This document shows positions 6,817 to 12,919 of a stretch of DNA of 13,281 nucleotides, one piece after another. The DNA lies in the NCBI GenBank assembly GCA_937959065.1, contig CALGOI010000269.1, positions 1 to 13,281 on the forward strand, written 5' to 3'. Below the pieces are notes generated by a model. It saw only the letters and a program-made list of their open reading frames with translations. It was not told where the DNA came from and did not search any database. This DNA comes from an uncultured Ignavibacteriota bacterium (GTDB lineage Bacteria; Bacteroidota; Ignavibacteria; Tepidaquicellales; Tepidaquicellaceae). The position numbers and the translations under genes are program-made. Every line of letters begins with the position of its first letter. Position 1 is the stretch's first letter.

Positions 6817-6904
6817 TACTTCTTAAAATTTTTGTTCATAATATTGCATAAAAATAATAAGATCGGTGAATTAACTATTGTAAAATTCCGTCAGGGAGAA
6901 AATA

Positions 6905-7681
6905 TCAGAGTTTTTTTTCGTATTGAACTGATTTTTGACGTTCCAGGAACCGAAGGGGGGCATCACCGAAGATGTCTTTAAATGCTTTATTAAAATGAGG
7001 CTGGTCAAAGAAACCGAAATCAAAAATAATTCCTTTGTCTGCGAAATTATCTTTTACTATCTCCGAAGCAAGATTAATTATCTTCATTGTTTTTAGGAAT
7101 TCCCTCGCAGTAAGTCCTGTCACATTTTTAAACCGTCTTTGAAATTGTCTCTCTCCTATTCCGATGTTTTTTAAGTATCCCGAGTAATCAATACTTCCTT
7201 TCGAATCGAGAAATTTACTAACTGCTTTAGATATAACCTTGTCAGCAGGTTGGATTTTCTTTTTAAGAATAGCATTACCAAAATTGTGAATTTGCTCTTC
7301 AAAATCCACATTTAGAGGAAGGAGATATTTAGCAGGATCAATTAATTTATCATGAAGTTTTGACAATACGACAAAAGAGTTTTTCAATTCGGAGCATTTT
7401 ACTCCGAACAGCGGGTTTATAAGGGATGAGTGAAGTCTAATACACCTGATAAGTGTTTCCCCTTCTGAAGGAAACAAGATTTTTTGAGTAAATGCACCTT
7501 TTAAAAAAATCGAAAATCCTTTTCTGCCTGATAGGATTATAAGCGAGGGTAAGAAATCAGACATTAATTTAAATGGTTTTTCAGGCATGTCTTCTTTTAC
7601 GGAAAATTCCCATACTTTGACAATAATACCATAAAAATCGCTATGGACAGGGAGTTCTCTGTAAAAAAAGTTTTTATTCAT
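6905..7681 (-). CDS. AraC-family transcriptional regulator
   Basis: A 258-residue DNA-binding regulator. Residues about 1-125 resemble the DUF6597-type sensor half found on some AraC proteins (hydrophobic strands, then I-R-L-H-S-S-L-I-N-P-L-F-G with E-L-K). Residues about 163-246 are the AraC HTH domain. First HTH: D-Y-S-G-Y-L-K-N-I-G-I-G-E-R-Q-F-Q-R-R-F, followed by V-T-G-L-T-A-R-E-F. Second HTH: I-I-F-D-F-G-F-F-D-Q-P-H-F-N-K-A-F, followed by F-G-D-A-P-L-R-F. The F-G-x-x-P motif is diagnostic. It is divergent from the GNAT gene with 66 bases between starts, so it may regulate that gene and itself; this is inferred from position only. The 88-base gap to the protease gene downstream has no clear terminator, so read-through into the protease is possible. 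The ligand is unknown. Confidence 0.88.
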   Translation of the reverse strand: MNKNFFYRELPVHSDFYGIIVKVWEFSVKEDMPEKPFKLMSDFLPSLIILSGRKGFSIFLKGAFTQKILFPSEGETLIRCIRLHSSLINPLFGVKCSELKNSFVVLSKLHDKLIDPAKYLLPLNVDFEEQIHNFGNAILKKKIQPADKVISKAVSKFLDSKGSIDYSGYLKNIGIGERQFQRRFKNVTGLTAREFLKTMKIINLASEIVKDNFADKGIIFDFGFFDQPHFNKAFKDIFGDAPLRFLERQKSVQYEKKL

Positions 7682-7747
7682 TTGTATTAAATGGTGTAAT
7701 TTAAAATAAATATTACTTATTATGTCTTTAATTCAAATTCAAAAACG
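7682..7747. promoter_or_regulatory. Divergent promoter region between AraC regulator and GNAT gene
   Basis: These 66 AT-rich bases separate two divergent starts and must hold both promoters and probably any operator for the regulator. I see no strong inverted repeat or Shine-Dalgarno. A short repeat, AATTCAAATTCAAAA, lies at about 7731-7745 just before the GNAT start; its meaning is unclear. Confidence 0.4.
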
Positions 7748-8263
7748 ATGTCTGAACTTGAAACTGCCCGCTTAATATTACGCAAATTCGAGCCCGGGGA
7801 TTCAGAGTTTATTTACAAGCTATTAAATTCACCGGGATGGCTGAAGTACATAGGACAGAGAGGCATAAAAAATGAAGATGATGCAAGAGGATATATCGAG
7901 AATTTAATAATGCCGGGTTATGAAAAGTATGGTTTTGGGTTTTATCTAATGATGAGAAAGGATGACGGGGCGCAACTGGGGATGTGTGGATTGATAAAGC
8001 GGGATTCACTTGATGATGTCGATATCGGGTTTGCTATACTGCCGGAGTATGAAGGAAACGGATATACAAGCGAAGCAGCTATTGCAACGATGGAGTATGC
8101 AAAAAATGAAGTTGGATTGAAGAGAATTGCGGCGATAACCGTTCCTTATAACAAATGCTCGATAAAAATACTTGGAAAACTGGGAATGAAATTTGAAAAG
8201 ATGATAAGTATTCCAAATGATCCTGATGAGCTTATGCTGTATGTGAAGGAGTTTAAGAATTAA
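7748..8263 (+). CDS. GNAT-family N-acetyltransferase (RimJ/RimL-like)
   Basis: A 171-residue cytoplasmic acetyltransferase of the Acetyltransf_3 type. It starts with the family signature L-E-T-A-R-L-I-L-R (residues 4-12) and continues with W-L-K-Y-I-G-Q-R (31-38). A G-M-C-G-L-I-K-R-D segment (78-86) precedes D-I-G-F-A-I-L-P-E-Y (92-101). The acetyl-CoA loop is Y-E-G-N-G-Y-T-S-E-A-A (101-111), a slightly divergent form of the (Q/R)xxGx(G/A) motif with Glu and Thr at the outer positions. The conserved N-x-x-S-I (135-139) and L-G-K-L-G-M (142-147) follow. The length is typical. Relatives acetylate ribosomal protein N-termini, antibiotics or small amines; the substrate here cannot be told. It is divergent from the AraC regulator, which may control it. 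Confidence 0.9.
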   Translation: MSELETARLILRKFEPGDSEFIYKLLNSPGWLKYIGQRGIKNEDDARGYIENLIMPGYEKYGFGFYLMMRKDDGAQLGMCGLIKRDSLDDVDIGFAILPEYEGNGYTSEAAIATMEYAKNEVGLKRIAAITVPYNKCSIKILGKLGMKFEKMISIPNDPDELMLYVKEFKN

Positions 8264-8782
8264 CAAATATTGGTTTTTTGATTTTCCATATTGAGTTGAG
8301 ATTTGAGAGAAAAACTTATATGTTATCTTGCTTTCCCGGAAAATTTTAAACTCCCCTCTTTCACATAACTTCATATTATATTATATTTGATTGGATTTTG
8401 TTGTATTCTGATGCACGCAGTATAACATTTAAATGTCGTCTGATTTTCAATTAATATTATTTATACTGAATCTTTAACTACCATTAAAATTTATTTTGAT
8501 GAAAAATCTACCTCAAAATCCGGATTTGTTTTTTAACGTATTTATTTTTTGTTTGTGGCAGCTGCCTTTTTAACCTGAACTAAATTTTGTAAAATCAGTT
8601 GAGGAAAATGAAATCTCTAAAAAAAATTACTGCCTCGTAAAACATTGAAAATACATTCCCGGATTTCGGGGTAAATAAAAATATTTTATAAATAACTGAT
8701 TAATTAATTAACCTTTTTATTAAATGTATCATAAAATCCAGAATTGAAAAAATTCAATGAATATAGTAATTTACCTCTCTTT
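8264..8782. other. About 0.5 kb AT-rich stretch without a convincing gene
   Basis: No open frame here has coding character; the reading on the minus strand across 8006-8374 is a shadow of the acetyltransferase gene. Small structures seen: a perfect 10-base palindrome GGCAGCTGCC (8557-8566) followed by five T, a weak CCCG/CGGG hairpin (8658-8670), and an alternating TTAATTAATTAA block near 8700. None is good enough to call as a terminator or operator. A small untranslated RNA cannot be excluded. Confidence 0.5.
8744..8772 (+). promoter_or_regulatory. Candidate promoter for tRNA-Lys
   Basis: TTGAAA (8744-8749), a 17-base spacer and TAATTT (8767-8772) would place the start near 8779, four bases before the tRNA 5' end. 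The -35 part lies inside a perfect inverted repeat TTGAA-AAAA-TTCAA (8744-8757). Position supports it; the -10 match is weak. Confidence 0.35.
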
Positions 8783-8858
8783 GCACCCTTAGCTCAGTTG
8801 GTAGAGCAACTGACTCTTAATCAGTGGGTCCTAGGTTCGAATCCTAGAGGGTGCACCA
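8783..8858 (+). tRNA. tRNA-Lys (anticodon CUU), CCA encoded
   Basis: A complete cloverleaf. The acceptor stem GCACCCT (8783-8789) pairs with AGGGTGC (8848-8854). The D arm is GCTC/GAGC (8792-8795, 8804-8807). The anticodon stem ACTGA/TCAGT (8809-8813, 8821-8825) holds the loop CTCTTAA, giving anticodon CTT for lysine AAG codons. The T arm is CTAGG/CCTAG with loop TTCGAAT. The discriminator A (8855) is followed by an encoded CCA (8856-8858). All stems are perfectly paired, so it should be functional. Confidence 0.97.
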
Positions 8859-8863
8859 GGTTC

Positions 8864-8905
8864 TCCCAAAGGGATGTGTTTAGCAAATCCCGAAGGATGA
8901 GCAAA
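8864..8905 (+). repeat. Imperfect tandem repeat immediately 3' of the tRNA
   Basis: Two adjacent units begin TCCC(A/G)AA and continue through GGATG to AGCAAA: 8864-8887 (24 bases) and 8888-8905 (18 bases, lacking about five internal bases). Each can form a small TCCC/GGGA or ATCC/GGAT hairpin. It starts six bases after the tRNA CCA and may be part of the tRNA 3' trailer. It is not a T-tailed terminator. Confidence 0.5.
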
Positions 8906-8962
8906 GCATACAGGGTCGGTTTACAAAGTGCTATACTTTTAATAATTATTAAAAAATCCTGT

Positions 8963-10357
8963 ATGAATAAATTTTTTTATGCTATAGCAGTTTTTTTTAT
9001 TATTTCATTACCACTTCGATCGGAAGCACAACTTTTAAACGGATATAATAACCAATTATACAGCACGGTATTTGATGCTGCTGAAGGCGTAGCAATGCCT
9101 TTTCTACTTCAGCAGGGGTATATGACAATGCCCGGGGTTTCGATTCACAATGATACCATGCTGCTTTATAGCGGACAGGTTTATGAGCTGGTCAACCGTT
9201 ATCAAAATCCTGAATCGGGTAATCCGAATAATTATTACCTGGAGCATACCCAATATGGAAAATACCAGATTGAGATATTCAGGAATGTATGGCCGTTCGA
9301 TATACCGAATGTGTTTTATAATTATTCCGAATATTCATTTTCCTCACTTGCAGACTGTGTTGGCTACGGAACCAGGTTGCTGTCCGCAGTCGGAGACACT
9401 ACTGAAAACGGAAACGCTTACCTGAATCTTATAAAGATCTTAAAGACAGCTAATACAACGATAATGGCTGAGAGGGGTTTTGTAGCATCAGCTTATGAAT
9501 TCGGCGCAGCCTTCCCTACTCTTCCCGATAATAATCCGGGCGGATGGGAATATATTTCAGGAAATATAATACCCGACTCAATAAATGCATATAATCATAG
9601 GCTTCATCCCGGAGTTGGCACATACAATGGTAGAGTTAAAGGCGGTTACGGACTATCCAAAAAAGGTGATGTACTTTCTTTCGCATACGGGCCGGGCGGT
9701 GAATCAAATGGTCACTTCATGGTTATGACACAAGCACCATACCAGCTCAATCATGACAGTATAAAAATATTTTATCCTAATGTACCGGATACCAGTATCC
9801 AGAATTTTCTAAATCTATATAATGTCTGGGCGACTCCTGTTTATGATTGTTCGGGTCAGAGGGCTCACTTTTATGACACGAGGCTGCTAACCAGCGGCAT
9901 CGGCCACGGGATATTGTGGATACTAACAGAGCCGGGTACCGATATGCCGCTCGGATTAATTTTTAAAGAACCGGACAGCACAGCTACAGAAATTCATGTC
10001 CAGTTAATAGAACCTTCGCATACATGGGCAATTTCAGTTGGAAGATATAATGGGGATAATGTAGGCATTCATCACAACAGTGGAGGAATTCCCTCTTCCC
10101 TTAAACTCGAGCAAAACTATCCAAACCCTTTTAACCCGTTTACAACAATCAGATTTTATGTTCCCAAAGGAGGTTTTGTAAAACTAATCGTTTACAATTT
10201 ATCCGGGCAAGAGATAAAGACTCTTGTAAATGATGAATTAAATGCTGGAAGCCACGAAACCGGCTTGGATGCTTCAGGACTACCCAGCGGTGTTTATTTT
10301 TACAATTTACATTCGGATGGAATAAGTGAGACGAGAAAAATGATTTTAACAAAGTAG
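8963..10357 (+). CDS. Secreted protein with T9SS sorting domain, possible cysteine-peptidase fold
   Basis: A 464-residue protein. I start it at the ATG at 8963 because this gives a proper signal peptide (MNKFFYAIAVFFIISL..., cleavage near E-A-Q, residue 22-23). The same frame is open back to 8744 only because it reads through the tRNA. Residues about 125-255 contain A-D-C-V-G-Y-G-T-R-L-L (Cys132) and, later, K-K-G-D-V-L-S-F followed by N-G-H-F-M-V-M (His251). The order Cys in a D-C-x-G turn, then a G-D-V strand, then G-H-x-x-V-M recalls NlpC/P60-like papain-fold enzymes, which cleave cell-wall peptides or amides. Y-D-C-S-G-Q-R-A-H-F-Y-D-T-R (294-307) is a second Cys/His-rich segment of unknown role. 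Residues about 382-464 are a T9SS type A sorting domain (YPNPFNPF, then L-P-S-G-V-Y-F-Y, ending M-I-L-T-K). The peptidase idea is inferred from motif order only. Confidence 0.75.
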   Translation: MNKFFYAIAVFFIISLPLRSEAQLLNGYNNQLYSTVFDAAEGVAMPFLLQQGYMTMPGVSIHNDTMLLYSGQVYELVNRYQNPESGNPNNYYLEHTQYGKYQIEIFRNVWPFDIPNVFYNYSEYSFSSLADCVGYGTRLLSAVGDTTENGNAYLNLIKILKTANTTIMAERGFVASAYEFGAAFPTLPDNNPGGWEYISGNIIPDSINAYNHRLHPGVGTYNGRVKGGYGLSKKGDVLSFAYGPGGESNGHFMVMTQAPYQLNHDSIKIFYPNVPDTSIQNFLNLYNVWATPVYDCSGQRAHFYDTRLLTSGIGHGILWILTEPGTDMPLGLIFKEPDSTATEIHVQLIEPSHTWAISVGRYNGDNVGIHHNSGGIPSSLKLEQNYPNPFNPFTTIRFYVPKGGFVKLIVYNLSGQEIKTLVNDELNAGSHETGLDASGLPSGVYFYNLHSDGISETRKMILTK

Positions 10358-10365
10358 ATAAAATA

Positions 10366-10391
10366 AAAAAGTGCTATTGAAGAGCCCTTTT
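10366..10391. terminator. Imperfect bidirectional terminator between convergent genes
   Basis: AAAAGTGCT (10367-10375) pairs with AGCCCTTTT (10383-10391) around a 7-base loop with a single T/C mismatch. The A and T flanks supply short U tracts for both directions. It sits just after the T9SS protein stop and just before the stop of the CcmE-like gene on the other strand. Confidence 0.55.
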
Positions 10392-10398
10392 AAAAACT

Positions 10399-10797
10399 TT
10401 ATGCGCCGCTTTTTTGGACATCTTCTCCCTGCCCTTCGTATTTTGACGGGCATTTTGTAAGGACTTCCTTAGCATGGAAGTATCCGTCTTTAACTTTTCC
10501 TTTTGCAACAACATTCTCCGCCATTTCAAAATTGTTCGCTTTAGCTCCGTCAATGACCACTTTCATTTCCTCTCCTTTTTCATCCACCATGTAAAATACA
10601 AACTGGTTAGTCTGTGAATCGAATTTCGATTCCTTGTCCTTTACCCAGGTCCCTTTTACCTGACAGGTGGCATGGGTTTCATTTGCTTTTTGGAAATCAG
10701 CATATTCAATTTTGCTGTCCATAAATGAAAAAAATCCCACAACCAAAAAGACAACAATTATTATAACCCCAATTATTATTCGTTTATTCATAATCAT
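10399..10797 (-). CDS. CcmE-type cytochrome c maturation heme chaperone, CxxxY variant
   Basis: A 132-residue membrane-anchored protein. An N-terminal helix (about residues 4-26, very hydrophobic) anchors it with the rest in the periplasm. The body is an OB-fold-like beta domain: V-K-G-T-W-V-K (47-53), F-V-F-Y-M-V-D (66-72), M-K-V-V-I-D-G (78-84), E-N-V-V-A-K-G-K-V-K-D-G-Y-F (94-107). It ends in A-K-E-V-L-T-K-C-P-S-K-Y-E. CcmE binds heme covalently and hands it to cytochrome c. The classical proteins do so through His in HxxxY; here Cys116 with Tyr120 (CPSKY) takes its place, a variant known from some sulfate reducers and archaea. No other ccm genes are in the window. M1 (10797) or M3 (10791) may be the start. 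The C-terminal tail is short and polar. Confidence 0.85.
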   Translation of the reverse strand: MIMNKRIIIGVIIIVVFLVVGFFSFMDSKIEYADFQKANETHATCQVKGTWVKDKESKFDSQTNQFVFYMVDEKGEEMKVVIDGAKANNFEMAENVVAKGKVKDGYFHAKEVLTKCPSKYEGQGEDVQKSGA

Positions 10798-10919
10798 TAT
10801 TATTATACAAAATTACTGAAGCAATTTAAGTTGTTCAAGCTACAAAATTTGACTGAAATTAATCGAAAGAATATGTGATCTTTAAACGTATTAATTCATA
10901 ATATCATTTGTCTACAACC

Positions 10920-10951
10920 ATTGATATACGAAACTATACTGGCTATTTTTG
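10920..10951 (+). promoter_or_regulatory. Candidate Bacteroidota-type promoter before the DUF3298 lipoprotein
   Basis: ATTG (10920-10923), a 20-base spacer and TATTTTTG (10944-10951), a full match to the -7 consensus TAnnTTTG. An overlapping TATAAT (10952-10957) has no -35 partner at 17 bases. Either could drive the gene starting at 10987. Confidence 0.4.
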
Positions 10952-10986
10952 TATAATGTCTTTTTACAAATAAAACATCCAATCCT

Positions 10987-11799
10987 ATGAGATCTCTTTT
11001 CATATATACATTACTGTTTCTGTCAATTTTATTCACTTCCTGCGGAGAAAAGAAGCAAGAACAGCAATCAAATAAAAATGAAGATCAGGTAAAAACCACA
11101 ACTGAGAAACCTGTTTTTTCCGAAAAGAAACTGGTTAAAAGTTATAATGACTGCAATATAGATTCCGCTAATTGTTCGTATATTGAAATCAAGTTCGTAG
11201 AAATGACTTCGGGCAGTGCAAAAGATAACATCAACAAACATATCAACGAGATCTTACTTAATATGTATCCGTTAAATGATTCTTCATATGGTTCAGTGAA
11301 TGATATGGCAACAGGATTTATAAAAGATTATGAAAATGCAAAAAAAGAGTTTCCCGACATTCCCGGTGATTGGTACCTGGGTGCAAACCTAAAAGATACC
11401 GCCGGCACTAATAAGATCATAAGTTTAAAGCAGAATTTCGACATGTTCACCGGCGGCGCGCATCCGGTTTACTATGAATATTTCTATAATTTTAATGCAG
11501 AGACCGGTGATTCAATTTTATTAAAAGATATCTTTAAAGAAGGATTCGAAAAAGAGTTAACGGATATGGTGGTAGCTAAATTCAGAAAAGACCAGAATCT
11601 CGCAGCAGATAAACCGCTAACAGAAGCAGGATTATTCGAAGATTCATTATCATACAACAATAATTTTCTTTTGGCTAAGGAAGGCATCACATTCCATTAC
11701 AATATTTATGAAATATGGTCATATGCCCAGGGAACTCTGGATATTTTTATTCCTTATGCGGATTTAAAGGCAATTTTAAAAGAGAATGGATTATATTAG
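10987..11799 (+). CDS. Lipoprotein with DUF4163/DUF3298-type domains
   Basis: A 270-residue lipoprotein: signal peptide with lipobox F-T-S-C, lipidated Cys19. A polar linker (20-45) is followed by a globular part. The segment K-S-Y-N-D-C (51-56) with a second Cys at 63 suggests a disulfide. The C-terminal half carries the DUF3298 hallmark T-G-G-A-H-P (155-160), then a Y-x-F-N-x-E-T-G-D-S-I-L-L-K-D-I-F stretch (167-183), and ends with F-H-Y-N-I-Y-E-I (236-243) and I-P-Y-A-D-L (255-260). DUF4163/DUF3298 domains occur in envelope proteins such as the lysozyme-sensing anti-sigma factor RsiV of Bacillus; whether this one binds lysozyme or glycans is unknown. It is followed 49 bases later by a paralogue on the same strand, probably one transcript. 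Confidence 0.85.
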   Translation: MRSLFIYTLLFLSILFTSCGEKKQEQQSNKNEDQVKTTTEKPVFSEKKLVKSYNDCNIDSANCSYIEIKFVEMTSGSAKDNINKHINEILLNMYPLNDSSYGSVNDMATGFIKDYENAKKEFPDIPGDWYLGANLKDTAGTNKIISLKQNFDMFTGGAHPVYYEYFYNFNAETGDSILLKDIFKEGFEKELTDMVVAKFRKDQNLAADKPLTEAGLFEDSLSYNNNFLLAKEGITFHYNIYEIWSYAQGTLDIFIPYADLKAILKENGLY

Positions 11800-11848
11800 T
11801 AGCGCAACATTATTTCAGTCGCATTCATTTAAGATAAATAAATAAACA

Positions 11849-12637
11849 ATGAAGATTATACTTCTTTTACTGTTTTTGGTAACCGTTCCTCTAACCGGGT
11901 TCAGTCAGAATGATAATCAATACCTTCCGCATGGTGTAAAGTTTGAACAAAGGAAGGATTCAAAATCATATAATGACTGTGATCCTGATATGACAGACTG
12001 CCCAAATATCAATATCAATTATTTCTGGATGGTAGAGGGCAAGAATAAAGAGTTTTACAATAAACAAGCTGAATCCATAATCCTTAATGATGTTTATAAG
12101 ATAGATGATGTAATTTATACTTCTATTAATGATCTAACCAATGAGTTCATATCGGATTATGTAAATTTCAGGAAAGAATATCCTGAAGCTCCCGGGCTTG
12201 GCTGGTACCTTGACGCTTACTATGAAAACGTGAATGATCTTTCCCAGGTCTTAAGTTTTGAGTTAAGCTATGAGATATACACCGGGGGAGCACATCCGAG
12301 TAATTACCAGAGATATTATAATTATGATTACAGCACAGCAAAACCGATATCATTGAATGAAATTTTCATTCCCGATTTTGAAGCAAAACTAAATCAATTG
12401 GTCGAAAGTGCATTCCGTGAGGAAAATGATCTGTCACCTCATCAGCCTCTAACAGATGCTGGTTTATTTGAAGACAAGATAGAATTTAATGATAATTTTC
12501 TTTTGACACGAAACGGGATAATTTTTCATTACAATATCTATGAGATCAGAGCTTATGTTTATGGTCCGACAGATGTAACAGTTAAATATAGTGACTTGAT
12601 AGATCTTATAGACGAGAATGGAATAGGTATTTATTAG
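11849..12637 (+). CDS. Secreted DUF3298-type protein (paralogue of 10987-11799)
   Basis: A 262-residue paralogue of the preceding lipoprotein. It has an ordinary signal peptide (MKIILLLLFLVTVPLTGFSQ, cleavage near residue 19-20) and no lipobox cysteine, so it should be soluble in the periplasm or released. The shared landmarks are in the same order: K-S-Y-N-D-C (39-44) with Cys51, T-G-G-A-H-P (145-150), S-L-N-E-I-F (168-173), P-L-T-D-A-G-L-F-E-D (200-209), F-H-Y-N-I-Y-E-I (226-233), Y-S-D-L (247-250). The pair arose by tandem duplication and then diverged in anchoring. No Shine-Dalgarno is visible; an A-rich leader precedes the ATG. A terminator follows the stop. Confidence 0.85.
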   Translation: MKIILLLLFLVTVPLTGFSQNDNQYLPHGVKFEQRKDSKSYNDCDPDMTDCPNININYFWMVEGKNKEFYNKQAESIILNDVYKIDDVIYTSINDLTNEFISDYVNFRKEYPEAPGLGWYLDAYYENVNDLSQVLSFELSYEIYTGGAHPSNYQRYYNYDYSTAKPISLNEIFIPDFEAKLNQLVESAFREENDLSPHQPLTDAGLFEDKIEFNDNFLLTRNGIIFHYNIYEIRAYVYGPTDVTVKYSDLIDLIDENGIGIY

Positions 12638-12644
12638 TATTTGC

Positions 12645-12665
12645 AAACCCTGTAAAAGGGTTTTT
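12645..12665 (+). terminator. Rho-independent terminator of the DUF3298 pair
   Basis: AAACCC (12645-12650) pairs with GGGTTT (12658-12663) around a 7-base loop and runs into five T (12661-12665). It lies just after the stop of the second paralogue and overlaps by two bases the stop of the minus-strand gene that follows. Confidence 0.7.
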
Positions 12666-12855
12666 ATTTATCTTTTTTAAAACCGTACGGGCAATGCCGG
12701 CAGCCGTTTTCACAGCAGTAACCGCGTTTTAGCAGATATTCGGATGTAAAGACATATCTCCCGAATTCATCTACGTAATAATCTTCTTCTTCGATTAGTT
12801 TATAGTTATCGGGGAGTCTACTCTTCTTCTCATTATTACGGTTTTCACGATTCAT
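12664..12855 (-). CDS. DUF5522-type small cysteine-rich protein
   Basis: A 63-residue protein matching the DUF5522 family in length and motif. After a charged N-terminus come D-Y-Y-V-D-E-F-G-R-Y-V-F-T-S-E-Y-L-L-K-R-G (25-45) and then C-C-E-N-G-C-R-H-C-P-Y-G-F (47-59). Cys47, 48, 52 and 55 with His54 could bind a metal or an iron-sulfur centre. It has no signal peptide, so it is cytoplasmic. The family is widespread in Bacteroidota but its function is not established. It is flanked by terminators on both sides and so is probably transcribed alone. Confidence 0.88.
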   Translation of the reverse strand: MNRENRNNEKKSRLPDNYKLIEEEDYYVDEFGRYVFTSEYLLKRGYCCENGCRHCPYGFKKDK

Positions 12856-12860
12856 ACATA

Positions 12861-12897
12861 AAAATAAAAAAGCCCGTCTTTAAATTAAAGACGGGCT
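12861..12897 (-). terminator. Rho-independent terminator after the OmpA-family gene
   Basis: A perfect 12-bp stem, AGCCCGTCTTTA (12871-12882) with TAAAGACGGGCT (12886-12897). On the minus strand it is followed by UUUUUAUUUU. It lies 22 bases beyond the OmpA-family stop and within the leader of the DUF5522 gene, so that gene needs its own promoter close by. Confidence 0.88.
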
Positions 12898-12919
12898 AAT
12901 ATACCATAACAAAGTTATT

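Noticed and set aside
8006..8374. 122-residue minus-strand open frame
   Set aside because: Mostly antisense to the well-supported GNAT gene, with no recognisable motif.
8557..8571. GGCAGCTGCC palindrome followed by T as a terminator
   Set aside because: With a realistic loop only about three base pairs remain, and it lies about 300 bases after the nearest stop.
8783..8858. tRNA as an integration site for a mobile island
   Set aside because: No second copy of the tRNA 3' end and no integrase are present in the window.
8744..8962. N-terminal extension of the T9SS protein through the tRNA
   Set aside because: The extension is the translation of the tRNA and its trailer; a signal peptide starts at the ATG at 8963.
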